Shown: positions 7,579-16,076, numbered from the stretch's first letter. The stretch: 33,493 nucleotides of DNA from Longimicrobium sp. (GCA_036389795.1 DASVWD010000176.1:1-33493), one strand, 5' to 3'. Numbers and translations: made by a program. The notes: generated from the letters alone by a model not told the origin.

Positions 7579-7977
7579 ATGTCCGACTACTGCACCGCGC
7601 CGCCGACGCCGTGGTACCTGCACCCGTACTTCGCGGCGGCGCTGACCGCGCTGGGCGTCGGCGCCTCGTCGTGGACGCTGCGGCACCTGGACCCGGAGGG
7701 CGTGCTGCGCTGGGTGGCGGCGCTGCTGGCGGTGCCGCCCTCGGCGTTCCTGGTCTACACCTTCGTCCGCTGGATCCGCGGGCTCGACGAGCTGCAGCAC
7801 CGCATCGTCTTCGAGGCGGTGGCCATCGCGTTCGTCACCAGCATCCTGGCGGCGATCGCGCTCGAGGGGCTGCAGAAGGCCGGCATCCTCACCCGCTTCC
7901 GCTGGGAAGACGCGTGGGAGGCCATGGTGTTCCTGTACGTGGCCGGGTACGCCTGGGCCCAGCGACGCTACCGGTGA
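7579..7977 (+). CDS. Small multi-spanning membrane protein
   Basis: A 132-aa protein with about four membrane segments (residues about 17-32, 42-62, 76-95 and 112-126) and a conserved-looking polar stretch RGLDELQHRIVFEA before the third. LDEL-containing small membrane proteins of this kind are often paired with an Xre-type regulator; its function is unknown. It ends in a GTGA overlap with the HTH gene, so the two are translationally coupled. The start is the ATG at 7579; no good Shine-Dalgarno sequence is visible. The pairing suggests the regulator senses or controls a membrane state, but this is inference. Confidence 0.8.
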   Translation: MSDYCTAPPTPWYLHPYFAAALTALGVGASSWTLRHLDPEGVLRWVAALLAVPPSAFLVYTFVRWIRGLDELQHRIVFEAVAIAFVTSILAAIALEGLQKAGILTRFRWEDAWEAMVFLYVAGYAWAQRRYR

Positions 7978-8177
7978 AGAACCGGCTGCGGGTGCTGCGC
8001 GCCGAGCGGAGCTGGTCGCAGGCCGACCTGGCGTCGCGCCTGGGCGTGTCGCGCCAGACGGTCAACGCCATCGAGACGGAGAAGTACGACCCGTCGCTCC
8101 CCCTGGCCTTCCGCATCTCCGCCGTCTTCGGCCTCCCCATCGAGGAGATCTTCCACCCCGACGGCGGGGGAGGTTGA
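7974..8177 (+). CDS. Xre-family helix-turn-helix regulator
   Basis: A 67-aa protein that is almost all HTH domain: KNRLRVLRAERSWSQADLASRLGVSRQTVNAIETEKYDPSLPLAFRIS, then FGLPIEEIF. The recognition helix is around SRQTVNAIE. It has no sensing domain, so the partner membrane protein or simple autorepression must supply control. The start is a GTG inside the stop of the membrane protein gene. The palindrome at 7483-7498 is the likely operator. Confidence 0.9.
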   Translation: MKNRLRVLRAERSWSQADLASRLGVSRQTVNAIETEKYDPSLPLAFRISAVFGLPIEEIFHPDGGGG

Positions 8178-8189
8178 TGCGCCGGGGCA

Positions 8190-8372
8190 GAGCCAGGGCG
8201 GCTGAAGCCGCGGCAACAACGGCGAGAAGCCTGCCTGCGCAGGCTGGTTCGGCGCGGGGGCTGCCTTCAGCGCGGGCAGGCTGGTTCCCAGGCGCGAAGC
8301 GCGCGGGCGCAGCCCGCAAGTCCGCGCAGGCGGACTTCGTGTAGTTGTTGCAGCGAATTCATTCGCCCGACT
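8190..8372. repeat. Dispersed GCAGGC/TTGTTGC repeat block
   Basis: The gap 8178-8532 contains two inverted copies of a repeat. One reads GCGGCTGAAGCCGCGGCAACAACGG then AAGCCTGCCTGCGCAGGCTGG. The other (about 8309-8372) reads AGTCCGCGCAGGCGGACTTCGTGTAGTTGTTGCAGCGAATTCATTCGCC. Related copies are at 28173-28224 and 33287-33338. I see no gene here; the ABC promoter must lie in 8373-8532 but no clear boxes are visible. Confidence 0.7.
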
Positions 8373-8532
8373 ACGGGCGCGGCGGGTGACAGGCGGCGCG
8401 GGGCGCTTACATTTCATGCGCTCGAAGTCCGTCCCCGGCGGCGGCTTGCAACCTGCCGCCAGGTGTTTCCGTAGCACACGCCGCGCGGGGGCCGCACCCG
8501 GCCGCCGCCGTACCCCCACCCAGTGAACGCGC

Positions 8533-9486
8533 ATGGACCACGCACTGATCCTGGAGGGAGTGTCCAAGCGATACTCCGGCCACACCGCGGTGGACAACCT
8601 GAGCCTGGCCGTGCCGCCCGGAACCATCTACGGCATCCTGGGGCCCAACGGCGCCGGCAAGTCCACCACGCTGCGCATGGTGATGAACATCATCCTGCGC
8701 GACGCCGGGCGCATCTCGCTCCTGGGCGCCGACCCCGAGGCCGACCGCGCGGTGCTGCGCCGCGTCGGCTTCCTCCCCGAGGAGCGCGGGCTGTACCGCA
8801 AGATGAAGGTGGTCGACGTGATCGTCTTCTTCGCCGAGCTGAAGGGGATGGACCGGCGCCAGGCCCGCCGCGACGCCGAAGAGTGGCTGGAGCGCATGGG
8901 GCTCGGCGAGTGGAGGATGGCCAAGGTGGAGACGCTCTCGAAGGGGATGCAGCAGAAGGTGCAGTTCATCGCCACCGTGGTGCACCGCCCCGACGTGCTG
9001 ATCCTGGACGAGCCGCACTCCGGGCTCGACCCCGTGAACCAGGAGGTGCTGCGCGACACCATCCTGGGCGCCCGCGACGAGGGGCGCACGGTGATCTTCA
9101 GCACCCACAACATGGAGCAGGCCGAGCAGCTCTGCGAGCACGTCTGCATCATCGCGCAGGGGCGCAAGGTGCTGGACGGGCGGCTGCGCGACATCCAGCG
9201 CTCTCACCGCGGCAGCCGCTACCTGGTGGAGTTCGACGGGGCCTCCGAGGCGGCGGACCGCTTCATGGCCGAGGCGCGCTTCGGGCCGGCCGAGCGCAAG
9301 GGCGAGGCGTGGATGATCGACCTGGCGCCGGGCGCCGACCCCGGCTTCCTCCTCTCCTCGCTGGCCGCGCTGGACGTGCCCGTCGCCCGCTTCGAGCGCG
9401 AGCAGCCCTCTCTGCATGAGATCTTCGTCTCCCGCGTGGGAGACGCCGCCACCCCGCACCGCGTCCCGGAGGCCGCCCGTGTCTGA
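8533..9486 (+). CDS. ABC transporter ATP-binding protein (NatA-like)
   Basis: A 317-aa cytoplasmic ATPase that powers the permease encoded next. Walker A GPNGAGKST is at residues 37-45, signature LSKGMQQ at 135-141, Walker B VLILDEPHSGLD from 155, and the H-loop STHNM has H192. After the ATPase core a C-terminal domain of about 90 residues (YLVEFDGASEAADRF onward) matches the extension found in the Na+/drug-exporter group. The start is the ATG at 8533, with a weak ribosome site. It overlaps the permease gene by 8 bases. Confidence 0.93.
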   Translation: MDHALILEGVSKRYSGHTAVDNLSLAVPPGTIYGILGPNGAGKSTTLRMVMNIILRDAGRISLLGADPEADRAVLRRVGFLPEERGLYRKMKVVDVIVFFAELKGMDRRQARRDAEEWLERMGLGEWRMAKVETLSKGMQQKVQFIATVVHRPDVLILDEPHSGLDPVNQEVLRDTILGARDEGRTVIFSTHNMEQAEQLCEHVCIIAQGRKVLDGRLRDIQRSHRGSRYLVEFDGASEAADRFMAEARFGPAERKGEAWMIDLAPGADPGFLLSSLAALDVPVARFEREQPSLHEIFVSRVGDAATPHRVPEAARV

Positions 9487-10759
9487 AGTGCTGATCGTGA
9501 TGCGACGCGAGTTCCTGGAGCGCGTGCGCAGCAAGGCGTTCGTCATCGGCACCCTGCTCTTCCCCGTGTTCATGGGGGCCATGTGGGTGCTGCCGGTGCT
9601 GCTGGGCAGGGGCGGCGGCGGCGAGAAGACGGTGGTGGTGGTCGACGAGGCCCCCGCGGGGATCGGCGACTACGTGGTGCGCAAGCTGGAGGGCAACGCC
9701 CGCGGGGAGGGCGCCAAGGGGGTGCACTACCGGGTCGAGCGCGTGGCCGGGCCCTTCGAGCGCGTGCGGGCCGACCTGATGCGCCGGGTGCAGGCCGAGG
9801 AGATCGACGGCTACCTGCACCTCCCGGCGAACATCGTGGAGGGGAGCGCCGTCACCTTCCGCGCGCGCAACATCTCCAACTTCGACGTGCTGGACGACCT
9901 GGGAGACGCGGCCTCGGAGGCCGTGCAGGGCGAGCGGCTCCGGCGCGCCGGGCTCCAGGCGGCCGACGTGGCGGCGCTGATCCGCCCCGTGCGCGTGCAG
10001 ACCGCGCGCGTCACCGACAAGGGCGAGGAGAGCGGGAGCGCGGGGGCGGCGTTCATCCTGGCGTACGTCTTCGGCTTCCTCACCTACATGATGATCATCC
10101 TCTACGGCGTGAACGTGCAGCGGAGCGTGCTGGAGGAGAAGACCAACCGCATCGCCGAGGTGATCGTGAGCTCCATGCACGCCCGCCACCTGATGCTGGG
10201 GAAGATCGTGGGCGTGGCCGCCGTGGCGCTCCTGCAGGTGGCGGTGTGGGTGGTGCTGATCACGCTCCTGGTCACGCAGTCCGACGTGCTGGCCCGGCGC
10301 TTCGGCCTGCCGCCCGGCGTGCTCGACGCGGCGAAGATCAAGCCGGGGGTGGCCGCGGCGGTGATCGCCTGCTTCGTGCTGGGCTTCCTCCTCTACTCGG
10401 CCGTGTTCGCCGCGGTGGGGGCGGCGGTCAACAGCGATCAGGAGGCGCAGCAGTTCCAGATCTACGTGCTGGCCCCGCTCATCGTCCCGCTGGTCTTCAT
10501 CTTCAAGATCATCAGCGACCCGCTGGGGCAGACGGCCACGCTGCTCACGCTGATCCCCTTCACCGCCCCGGTGGCGCTGCCGATGCGCCTCGGCGCGGCC
10601 GAGGTGCCCGTGTGGCAGGTGCTGGCGGCGCTGGCGGGGATGGCGGCGGCGGTGCTGCTGGTGGCGTGGGTGGCCGGCAAGGTCTACCGCGTGGGCATCC
10701 TGAGCACCGGCAAGAAGCCCACCCTCAAGGAGCTCGGCCGCTGGCTGAAGGCGGCGTAG
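9479..10759 (+). CDS. ABC transporter permease (NatB-like, ABC-2 type)
   Basis: A 426-aa inner-membrane protein. It has an N-terminal membrane helix (AFVIGTLLFPVFMGAMWVLPVLL), a large extracytoplasmic loop of about 150 residues, then about six helices from FILAYVFGFLTYMMIILYGV onward, including the EKTNRIAEVIVSS coupling region typical of ABC-2 exporters. The family exports sodium or other small molecules; the substrate here is unknown. It starts at GTG 9479 inside the ATPase gene, so the two are translationally coupled. The reading frame extends upstream but overlaps the ATPase coding region. Confidence 0.9.
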   Translation: MSEVLIVMRREFLERVRSKAFVIGTLLFPVFMGAMWVLPVLLGRGGGGEKTVVVVDEAPAGIGDYVVRKLEGNARGEGAKGVHYRVERVAGPFERVRADLMRRVQAEEIDGYLHLPANIVEGSAVTFRARNISNFDVLDDLGDAASEAVQGERLRRAGLQAADVAALIRPVRVQTARVTDKGEESGSAGAAFILAYVFGFLTYMMIILYGVNVQRSVLEEKTNRIAEVIVSSMHARHLMLGKIVGVAAVALLQVAVWVVLITLLVTQSDVLARRFGLPPGVLDAAKIKPGVAAAVIACFVLGFLLYSAVFAAVGAAVNSDQEAQQFQIYVLAPLIVPLVFIFKIISDPLGQTATLLTLIPFTAPVALPMRLGAAEVPVWQVLAALAGMAAAVLLVAWVAGKVYRVGILSTGKKPTLKELGRWLKAA

Positions 10760-10782
10760 GGCGCCCGTCGGTGGCTGGATCG

Positions 10783-10822
10783 CGAAGAGGGGTGGCGCCT
10801 CGCCGGGCGCCGCCCCTCTTCG
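10783..10822 (+). terminator. Strong hairpin after the ABC permease
   Basis: A 17-bp stem with one G-U pair (10783-10799 with 10806-10822) and a 6-base loop TCGCCG, 23 bases after the stop. It has no T-tract, so it is a probable but non-classical terminator. The rest of the gap to 11072 shows no gene and no clear promoter. Confidence 0.6.
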
Positions 10823-11072
10823 TCGCCCGGGGCCCTCGTCCCGCTTCGCCGGGATCCCCGTGTGGAGGACAAGGCGAACCGGGAGCTTCGGCGGAGGGGG
10901 AGGTGGTGCCCGCCTCGCTCCGCATATAGATTGTCGTACGAGTGCCGGGCCCGGCCCTCCGGCATCTCGCGCGGTGGAGCGGCCCGGCCGGAGGGAACAC
11001 CATCCCTTCATCGCCCCACGCAGGACGCGGCGCCCGCCCGTCGTGCCTCACACCCTGCGGTACCCGGCCCCG

Positions 11073-12371
11073 ATGATCCTCATCCTCTACACGACCCTCT
11101 ACCGGGAAGGGGGCGACAAGTTCGCGCGCGCCGCCCGGACCCTCGCGGCCGACAGGCGCAGCGCGCACCCGGACACCGTCGTCCGGGCCGAAGCGGTGGA
11201 GAGCAAGGCGGACGTGGTCGCCCGGTTCCGCGCCGCGCGCGACGAGGGGCGGGAGATCGACGAGCTCCACTTCATCGGCCACAGCGGGATGTACGGCCCG
11301 ATGTTCCGCACCACCTCCATGCCCGAGCAGTTCAGCCCGCACGAGTGGCGCACCCTGGAGATCCCGTTCGCTCCCGGGGCCCGCGCGTACTTCCACGCCT
11401 GCCGCACCGCGCGCTGGTTCGCCCCCTTCTTCGCCCGCACCTTCGGGGTCCCGGCCCACGGGTACCACTGGTACACCACCGTCTCCACCCGCCCCGACCG
11501 CTTCCGCTGGGAGCGCCTGAGCGTCCACCGCGCCCCCCCGCTCTACGTCCTGGGATGCCCGGGCCGCAAGTCGCACGGGGTGCTGGGCTCGCTGGCCAAG
11601 TACGTCACCGGCCGAGCCGAGGCGCTCCAGCGCTTCGACCCCGCGCCCCCCGAGGGCGACCCCACCTACGACTCCGTGGCCGGCCTGTACGACGAGGTGT
11701 TCACCGACATCACGGTGCGGGAGGACGAGTGGCGCTGGCTGGACCGCGCGCTCCCGCGCGAGCCCGTCCGCATCCTGGACATCGGCTGCGGCAACGGCGC
11801 GCTCCTCCTGCAGCTCGGGAGCCGCGCGGCCCACGGCGTGGGGGTGGACGCGTCGGCGGCCATGATCGAGCACGCCCGCCGCCGCTCGGCCGGGGTGCCC
11901 ACCCTGGAGTTCGTGCACGTCGACGGCCCGGCCCTCCCCTTCCCCGACGCTTCCTTCGACGTGGTCACCTCGCTCCTCTCGTTCCGCTACCTGGACTGGG
12001 ACCCGGTGATGAACGAGATCCGCCGCGTGCTGCGCCCCGGCGGCCGGCTGCTGGTGGTGGACATGGTGACCGCGCCGGTGCGCTGGCGCGAGACGCCGCG
12101 GCTCCTGGCCGGCAAGGCGCGCGAGTACGCGGGGAGGCTGCGCCGCCCCGGCTTCACCCGGCGCCTCCGGCGGATGGTGGCGGACCCACGCTGGCGGACC
12201 ATGCTGCGCTACAACCCGATCCGCGCCGAGCACGAGCTGCGGTGGTACCTGGAGAGCCGCTTCCCGGGGCGGAGGGTGGAGACGCTGAACGTCGGCTGGA
12301 ACGCGCGCGTGCTCGCCTTCGACAGCGGCCCGCTGGAGCCCGGCACGGTGGCGCCGCAGAGCTACCCGTGA
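11073..12371 (+). CDS. Caspase-like domain fused to SAM-dependent methyltransferase
   Basis: A 432-aa protein with two parts. Residues 1-190 look like a caspase/CHAT-type fold: MILILYTTLY strand, then LHFIGHSGMYGPMF with H70, and 40 residues later ARAYFHACRTARWFAPFFA with C110. A His after a hydrophobic strand in HxGH-SG and a Cys after the next strand is the clan CD peptidase dyad pattern. From about 200 a class I methyltransferase follows: motif I ILDIGCGNGALL (D236), GVDASAAMIEHARRR, ALPFPDASFDVV, YLDWDPVMNEIRRVLRPGGRLLVVDMV. The start ATG 11073 is inferred; GTG 11043 is possible. It overlaps the racemase gene by four bases (GTGA). The protease assignment is inference from the motif. Confidence 0.82.
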   Translation: MILILYTTLYREGGDKFARAARTLAADRRSAHPDTVVRAEAVESKADVVARFRAARDEGREIDELHFIGHSGMYGPMFRTTSMPEQFSPHEWRTLEIPFAPGARAYFHACRTARWFAPFFARTFGVPAHGYHWYTTVSTRPDRFRWERLSVHRAPPLYVLGCPGRKSHGVLGSLAKYVTGRAEALQRFDPAPPEGDPTYDSVAGLYDEVFTDITVREDEWRWLDRALPREPVRILDIGCGNGALLLQLGSRAAHGVGVDASAAMIEHARRRSAGVPTLEFVHVDGPALPFPDASFDVVTSLLSFRYLDWDPVMNEIRRVLRPGGRLLVVDMVTAPVRWRETPRLLAGKAREYAGRLRRPGFTRRLRRMVADPRWRTMLRYNPIRAEHELRWYLESRFPGRRVETLNVGWNARVLAFDSGPLEPGTVAPQSYP

Positions 12372-13126
12372 GGCTCGCCGTGGTCGACTGGGGGGTCGGC
12401 GGCCTGGGAGTGTTCCGGCTCCTCGCCGCGCGGCACCCCGGCGTGGAGGTGGTCTACGTCTCCGACGCCGGCTTCACCCCCTTCGGCAGGGTGGCACGGC
12501 GCCCGCTGGCCGCGCGCGTCGACCGCATCCTGCGCCACCTGGCCGACCGCCACGGGGTGAGCCACGCCGTCCTGGCCTGCAACTCCGCCAGCACCGTGCT
12601 GGCGGACCTGGCGGCGCCGCGCCGCGGGATGGCGGTGGCCGGTGTGATCGCGCCCGCGCTGGCGGCGCTCGCCCGGGTCGCCCCCGCGCGCATCGGCGTG
12701 ATCGGCGGGCGCCGGACCATCCGGAGCGGTGTGTACGGCCGCGCGCTGCGCGCCGCCGGGCACCACGTGCGCCAGCGCGTGGCGCAGCCGCTCTCGGCCC
12801 ACGTCGAGGCCGGCCGCCTGGACTCGCCCGACGTGCGCCGCGACGCCGGGCGGATCCTCCGGCCGCTTCGTGGCGTGGAGATCCTGGTGCTGGCGTGCAC
12901 GCACTACCCCGCGCTCGCGCCGCTCCTGGCCGAAGCGTGTCCCGGGACCGCGCTCTTCGACCCGGCGGCCGCCACGCTCGACGAGATCGACCGGGCCTGG
13001 CCGCTCGCCGCGGCCCCGCGGAGCCCGAGCCGCTTCCTGACCAGCGGCGACGCGGCCGCCATGCGCCGCGCCGCCCGGCTCGCCTTCGGCGTGGAGGTGG
13101 GGCGGGTGGAAGCCTTCTCGCCGTGA
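12368..13126 (+). CDS. murI: Glutamate racemase-like protein (divergent MurI)
   Basis: A 252-aa Asp/Glu racemase family protein. Glutamate racemase makes D-glutamate for peptidoglycan using two cysteines without cofactor. Both are present: C71 in LACNSAS and C177 in LACTHYP, plus the N-terminal Asp D7. Several positions differ from typical MurI. DSG is DWG (W8 for Ser), CNTA is CNSA, and the AT-x-x-T phosphate-binding-like loop reads GGRRT. It may therefore be a specialised racemase and not the housekeeping one. The GTG start lies inside the stop of the caspase-like/methyltransferase gene, implying coupled translation. It converges on murJ 37 bases downstream. Confidence 0.8.
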   Translation: MRLAVVDWGVGGLGVFRLLAARHPGVEVVYVSDAGFTPFGRVARRPLAARVDRILRHLADRHGVSHAVLACNSASTVLADLAAPRRGMAVAGVIAPALAALARVAPARIGVIGGRRTIRSGVYGRALRAAGHHVRQRVAQPLSAHVEAGRLDSPDVRRDAGRILRPLRGVEILVLACTHYPALAPLLAEACPGTALFDPAAATLDEIDRAWPLAAAPRSPSRFLTSGDAAAMRRAARLAFGVEVGRVEAFSP

Positions 13127-13162
13127 CCGCGGTCCGGAGGGGGCGCGAGCGGGACCGGCCGG

Positions 13163-15004
13163 CTACCCCCGCCCCGCCAGGTTCCGGAAGCGGCGGACGA
13201 AGGCGTCCGACTGCTCCAGTCCCAGCGCCGCCGCCGCGACGAAGTAGACCACGCCGAAGGTGCCGAAGACGAGGGCGGCCTGCGGCAGCGGCGTCAGGCC
13301 GTCCACCAGGAGCCGCACGCCCCACCCCGCCGCGGCGGCCGCGAGCGCGGCGGCCAGCATCTTCGCCACCTCGCGCGCGCGGGGCGACACGGAGCCGACG
13401 CGGCGGCCGAGCGAGCGCCGCAGGAGCCCCCACTCCATCCAGGCCGCGATCCCGCTCCCCAGCGCGATCCCCACCGGCCCCAGCGGCTCCCCGTCGATGC
13501 GTACCCCGCCGAAGAGGCCGGCGGGGATGCGGACGCCGAACGCGGTCACGCCCTCGAACTGGAGCATCAGCACGATCGCCAGCACCGCCGAGAGCATCAC
13601 CCGGAGCATCGCGTAGCGCGCCGGCGTGCGCGTGTCGCGCAACGCGAAGAAGGTGGAGGAGAGCAGCCGCGATGCCGTGGTGGCCAGGAGCCCCAGCGAG
13701 AACGCCACCAGGGTGAGGTACACGATCAGCGTGTCGCCGCTGTCGAACTCGCCCCGCTGGTAGAGCGCCGCCACGGCCACGTCGCCGAGCGCGAGGTAGC
13801 CGACTACCGAGGGGATCACGTAGAAGGCGATCCGCTCCAGCGCCCCGGACGCGCGGCTGCGCAGCACCTCGCCGCCGGCGATCCCCTGCCGCGCCAGCTC
13901 GGGGAGCTCCGAGGCGGCCACCGAGATCCCGAAGAGGCTCACCGGGAGCATGTAGAAGGTCTGCGCGTACTGCAGCGTGCTGAGCGCGCCCGCGGCCAGG
14001 AACGAGGCCAGGATGTTGTCGAACCACCCGCTCAGCTGCACCACGCCGCGCCCCATCACCGCCGGGCCGGCGTTCTTCACCGTCTCGCGCACCCCCTCCA
14101 GCCGGGTCCCCCACCCCAGCTTGAGCTCCCGCTCCAGCCGGAGCACCAGGGGGAGCTGCACCCCGAACTGGAGGAAGCCGCCCAGCAGCGCACCCCACGC
14201 CAGCGCGATCACCAGCCGCTCCTGGTCCATGCGGCCGCCCAGCGCCAGGAGCGTGGCGATGATCGCCGCGTTCCAGAACACGGGGGCCACGTACGAGAGG
14301 AAGAAGCGGCGGTGGCTGTTGAGGATGCCCAGCGTCCAGGCGTAGAGCACCAGGACCCCCGTCATGGGGAAGATGATGCGGGTGACGCGCACGGTGAGCG
14401 CCCGCTGCTCCCCCTCCCAGCCGGGGAAGAAGACGGCGACCAGGAGGGGCGCGGCGGCGATCCCGATGAGCGCCAGCGCGCCCGCCACCGCGAAGAGAAG
14501 GGAAAAGACGGCGCCCGCCACGCGCCCCGCCTCTTCCTTGCGCCCCTGGTGGAGCAGCTGCGAGTAGACCGGGATGAACGACGCCGAGAGGGTCCCCTCG
14601 CCCAGCAGGTTCTGCAGCATGTTGGGCAGGCGCGTCCCGGCGTTGAACACGTCCGCGTACGCCGAGGTGCCGAGGTAGCGGGCGAAGACGGCCTGGCGGA
14701 CGAACCCCGCGATGCGGCTCAGGAAGATCCCCCCCGCCACCATCGCCGACGCCACCGCTCCCGATACGTGCCGCGCGGGCGTCTCCCCGCTTCCTTCCGC
14801 CGGCGGCGGGAGGGGCTCCGACTGCGCCTCCAGGACCGACTGCGCCTCGGGGTCGTCGGGCTCGGGCGGCACCGTCCCGGGGTACGGCAGCGTGGCGTCG
14901 TCGTCGACGGGGGCGCCGCCGGGCGCGGGAGGGACCGGCCGCTCGTCTTCGGGCCGCTCGTCTTCTGGCGACTCGTCCGGCGGCCGCTCGGGTGACGTGG
15001 TCAT
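13163..15004 (-). CDS. murJ: Lipid II flippase MurJ
   Basis: A 613-aa MOP-superfamily membrane protein that flips the peptidoglycan precursor lipid II outward. The first 78 or so residues are a disordered Pro/Asp/Glu-rich extension (PPDESPEDERPEDERPV) not present in Escherichia coli MurJ. The transport core then begins with GAVASAMVAGGIFLSRIAGFVRQAVFARYLG, followed by DVFNAGTRLPNMLQNLLGEGTLSASFIPVY and about 14 helices. R97, R103 and D118 line up with E. coli R18, R24 and D39; the R52 position appears to be Gln (Q131). The start is the ATG at 15004. It faces the racemase gene, so two peptidoglycan-related genes meet tail to tail. Confidence 0.93.
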   Translation of the reverse strand: MTTSPERPPDESPEDERPEDERPVPPAPGGAPVDDDATLPYPGTVPPEPDDPEAQSVLEAQSEPLPPPAEGSGETPARHVSGAVASAMVAGGIFLSRIAGFVRQAVFARYLGTSAYADVFNAGTRLPNMLQNLLGEGTLSASFIPVYSQLLHQGRKEEAGRVAGAVFSLLFAVAGALALIGIAAAPLLVAVFFPGWEGEQRALTVRVTRIIFPMTGVLVLYAWTLGILNSHRRFFLSYVAPVFWNAAIIATLLALGGRMDQERLVIALAWGALLGGFLQFGVQLPLVLRLERELKLGWGTRLEGVRETVKNAGPAVMGRGVVQLSGWFDNILASFLAAGALSTLQYAQTFYMLPVSLFGISVAASELPELARQGIAGGEVLRSRASGALERIAFYVIPSVVGYLALGDVAVAALYQRGEFDSGDTLIVYLTLVAFSLGLLATTASRLLSSTFFALRDTRTPARYAMLRVMLSAVLAIVLMLQFEGVTAFGVRIPAGLFGGVRIDGEPLGPVGIALGSGIAAWMEWGLLRRSLGRRVGSVSPRAREVAKMLAAALAAAAAGWGVRLLVDGLTPLPQAALVFGTFGVVYFVAAAALGLEQSDAFVRRFRNLAGRG

Positions 15005-15461
15005 CGGTGCTGTCTGGAGAAACGCCCGCGCGGGAGCCTGGTCTCCCGGGCGGGCGGTCGCGTTCTGCCTGTGGACCGTCTGTCGCGCCCCGCCCGGTGC
15101 ATACCCCGCGCCATGCGGAGGCCGCGCCCCGCGCCGCCGCGGCCGCGGTGTCCTGTCGCGGATACACGCGCCGCCGCATGGACGGGTCAGCCGAGCGGGC
15201 GGAACACGGCCCCCGCGGCGAGGGAACGGCGTCGGGCGCGCGTTCTATCCCGTTGCCGTGAAACAGGATGCGATCTCCCGCGAACGGCGCGGCCGCGGCC
15301 GGCGCGGACGGGCGTGCCGGTTGCACCCGGGGACCGGCACACCGCGCGGTCCGGCCCGGCGCCCCTGCCGGCCGACGCGCGGAAGGCGCGCGTACATTCC
15401 AGGCACTTCCGCCCCGGCGCGCCTTCGTCAGCCGAAATCGCATCCACTGGAGGTACTCACG
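15005..15461. other. Gap between divergent murJ and DUF3011 genes
   Basis: No gene is convincing here. The gap must contain the two divergent promoters but I see no clear boxes. An 8-bp hairpin (GTGCCGGT 15314-15321 with ACCGGCAC 15333-15340) is the only structure noted. Confidence 0.5.
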
Positions 15462-16043
15462 ATGCGTAAGACGTCGCTCGCACTCTCCGCGCTCGCGATC
15501 GCGGGCGCCCTGACGGCCGCGCACCCGGCGCCCGCGGCCGCCCAGCGTCTCGTCACCTGTCAGTCGTACGACGGCCGGACCAACCACTGCCGCGTGGACA
15601 CGCGCGGCGGCGTGCGCCTGGTCCGCCGGCTCAGCGAGGCCTCCTGCAGCCGCGGGCGCACCTGGGGCACCGACCGCGGGGGGATCTGGGTGAGCCGCGG
15701 CTGCCGGGCGCAGTTCGCGGTCGGGGAGCGGTACGGAGACCGGGACCGCTGGGACGACCGGGACCGGGACCGCTGGGATGACCGGGACCGGGACCGCTGG
15801 GACGATCGGGACCGGGGCCGCTGGGACGATCGGGACCGGTCGTACCGCGCCCGGGCGGAGCAGGTTTGCCGGGCCGCCGTGCGCGACCGCGTCCGCGGCG
15901 CCCGCTCGGGGCGGATCCAGGTGGACTACGCGTCGGGCGACCGCCGCGGCAACAGCCTGGTGAGGTGGCGCACGAGCCGCGCGTACGGGACGTGCCGCGT
16001 GGACCGGTACAACCGCCTGGTGGACTTCGACCGGCGCGGCTGA
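15462..16043 (+). CDS. Secreted DUF3011 protein with DRWDDRDR repeats
   Basis: A 193-aa exported protein. The signal peptide (KTSLALSALAIAGALTAA) ends near PAAAQ. A DUF3011 domain follows (LVTCQSYDGRTNHCRVDT, VRLVRRLSEASCSRGRTWG, GIWVSRGCRAQF) with four cysteines, probably paired in the periplasm. Next comes a highly charged low-complexity tract of four DRWDDRDR units encoded by 24-bp tandem repeats. A second domain (YRARAEQVCRAAVRDRVRG to YGTCRVDRYNRLVDFDRRG) contains two more cysteines. Function unknown. The ATG at 15462 has GGAGG at 15449-15453. A hairpin follows at 16077. Confidence 0.9.
   Translation: MRKTSLALSALAIAGALTAAHPAPAAAQRLVTCQSYDGRTNHCRVDTRGGVRLVRRLSEASCSRGRTWGTDRGGIWVSRGCRAQFAVGERYGDRDRWDDRDRDRWDDRDRDRWDDRDRGRWDDRDRSYRARAEQVCRAAVRDRVRGARSGRIQVDYASGDRRGNSLVRWRTSRAYGTCRVDRYNRLVDFDRRG
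15744..15839 (+). repeat. Four 24-bp tandem repeats inside the DUF3011 gene
   Basis: Four units of GACCGCTGGGACGACCGGGA-CCGG type, in frame and encoding DRWDDRDR (the last begins GR). They differ only at a few positions (C/T at wobble sites, GAC to GGC in unit four), so the array is recent and probably varies in copy number between strains. Confidence 0.92.
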
Positions 16044-16076
16044 GGATCGGCTTCGGCCGCAGGCGCAGTGAAGAGA

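Noticed and set aside
12474-15587. 1037-residue open frame on the minus strand
   Set aside because: It overlaps murI and murJ in a different frame and shows only Arg/Gly/Ala-rich low-complexity sequence.
15744-15839. 24-bp repeats as a CRISPR or regulatory iteron array
   Set aside because: They are contiguous, in frame and encode a protein repeat.
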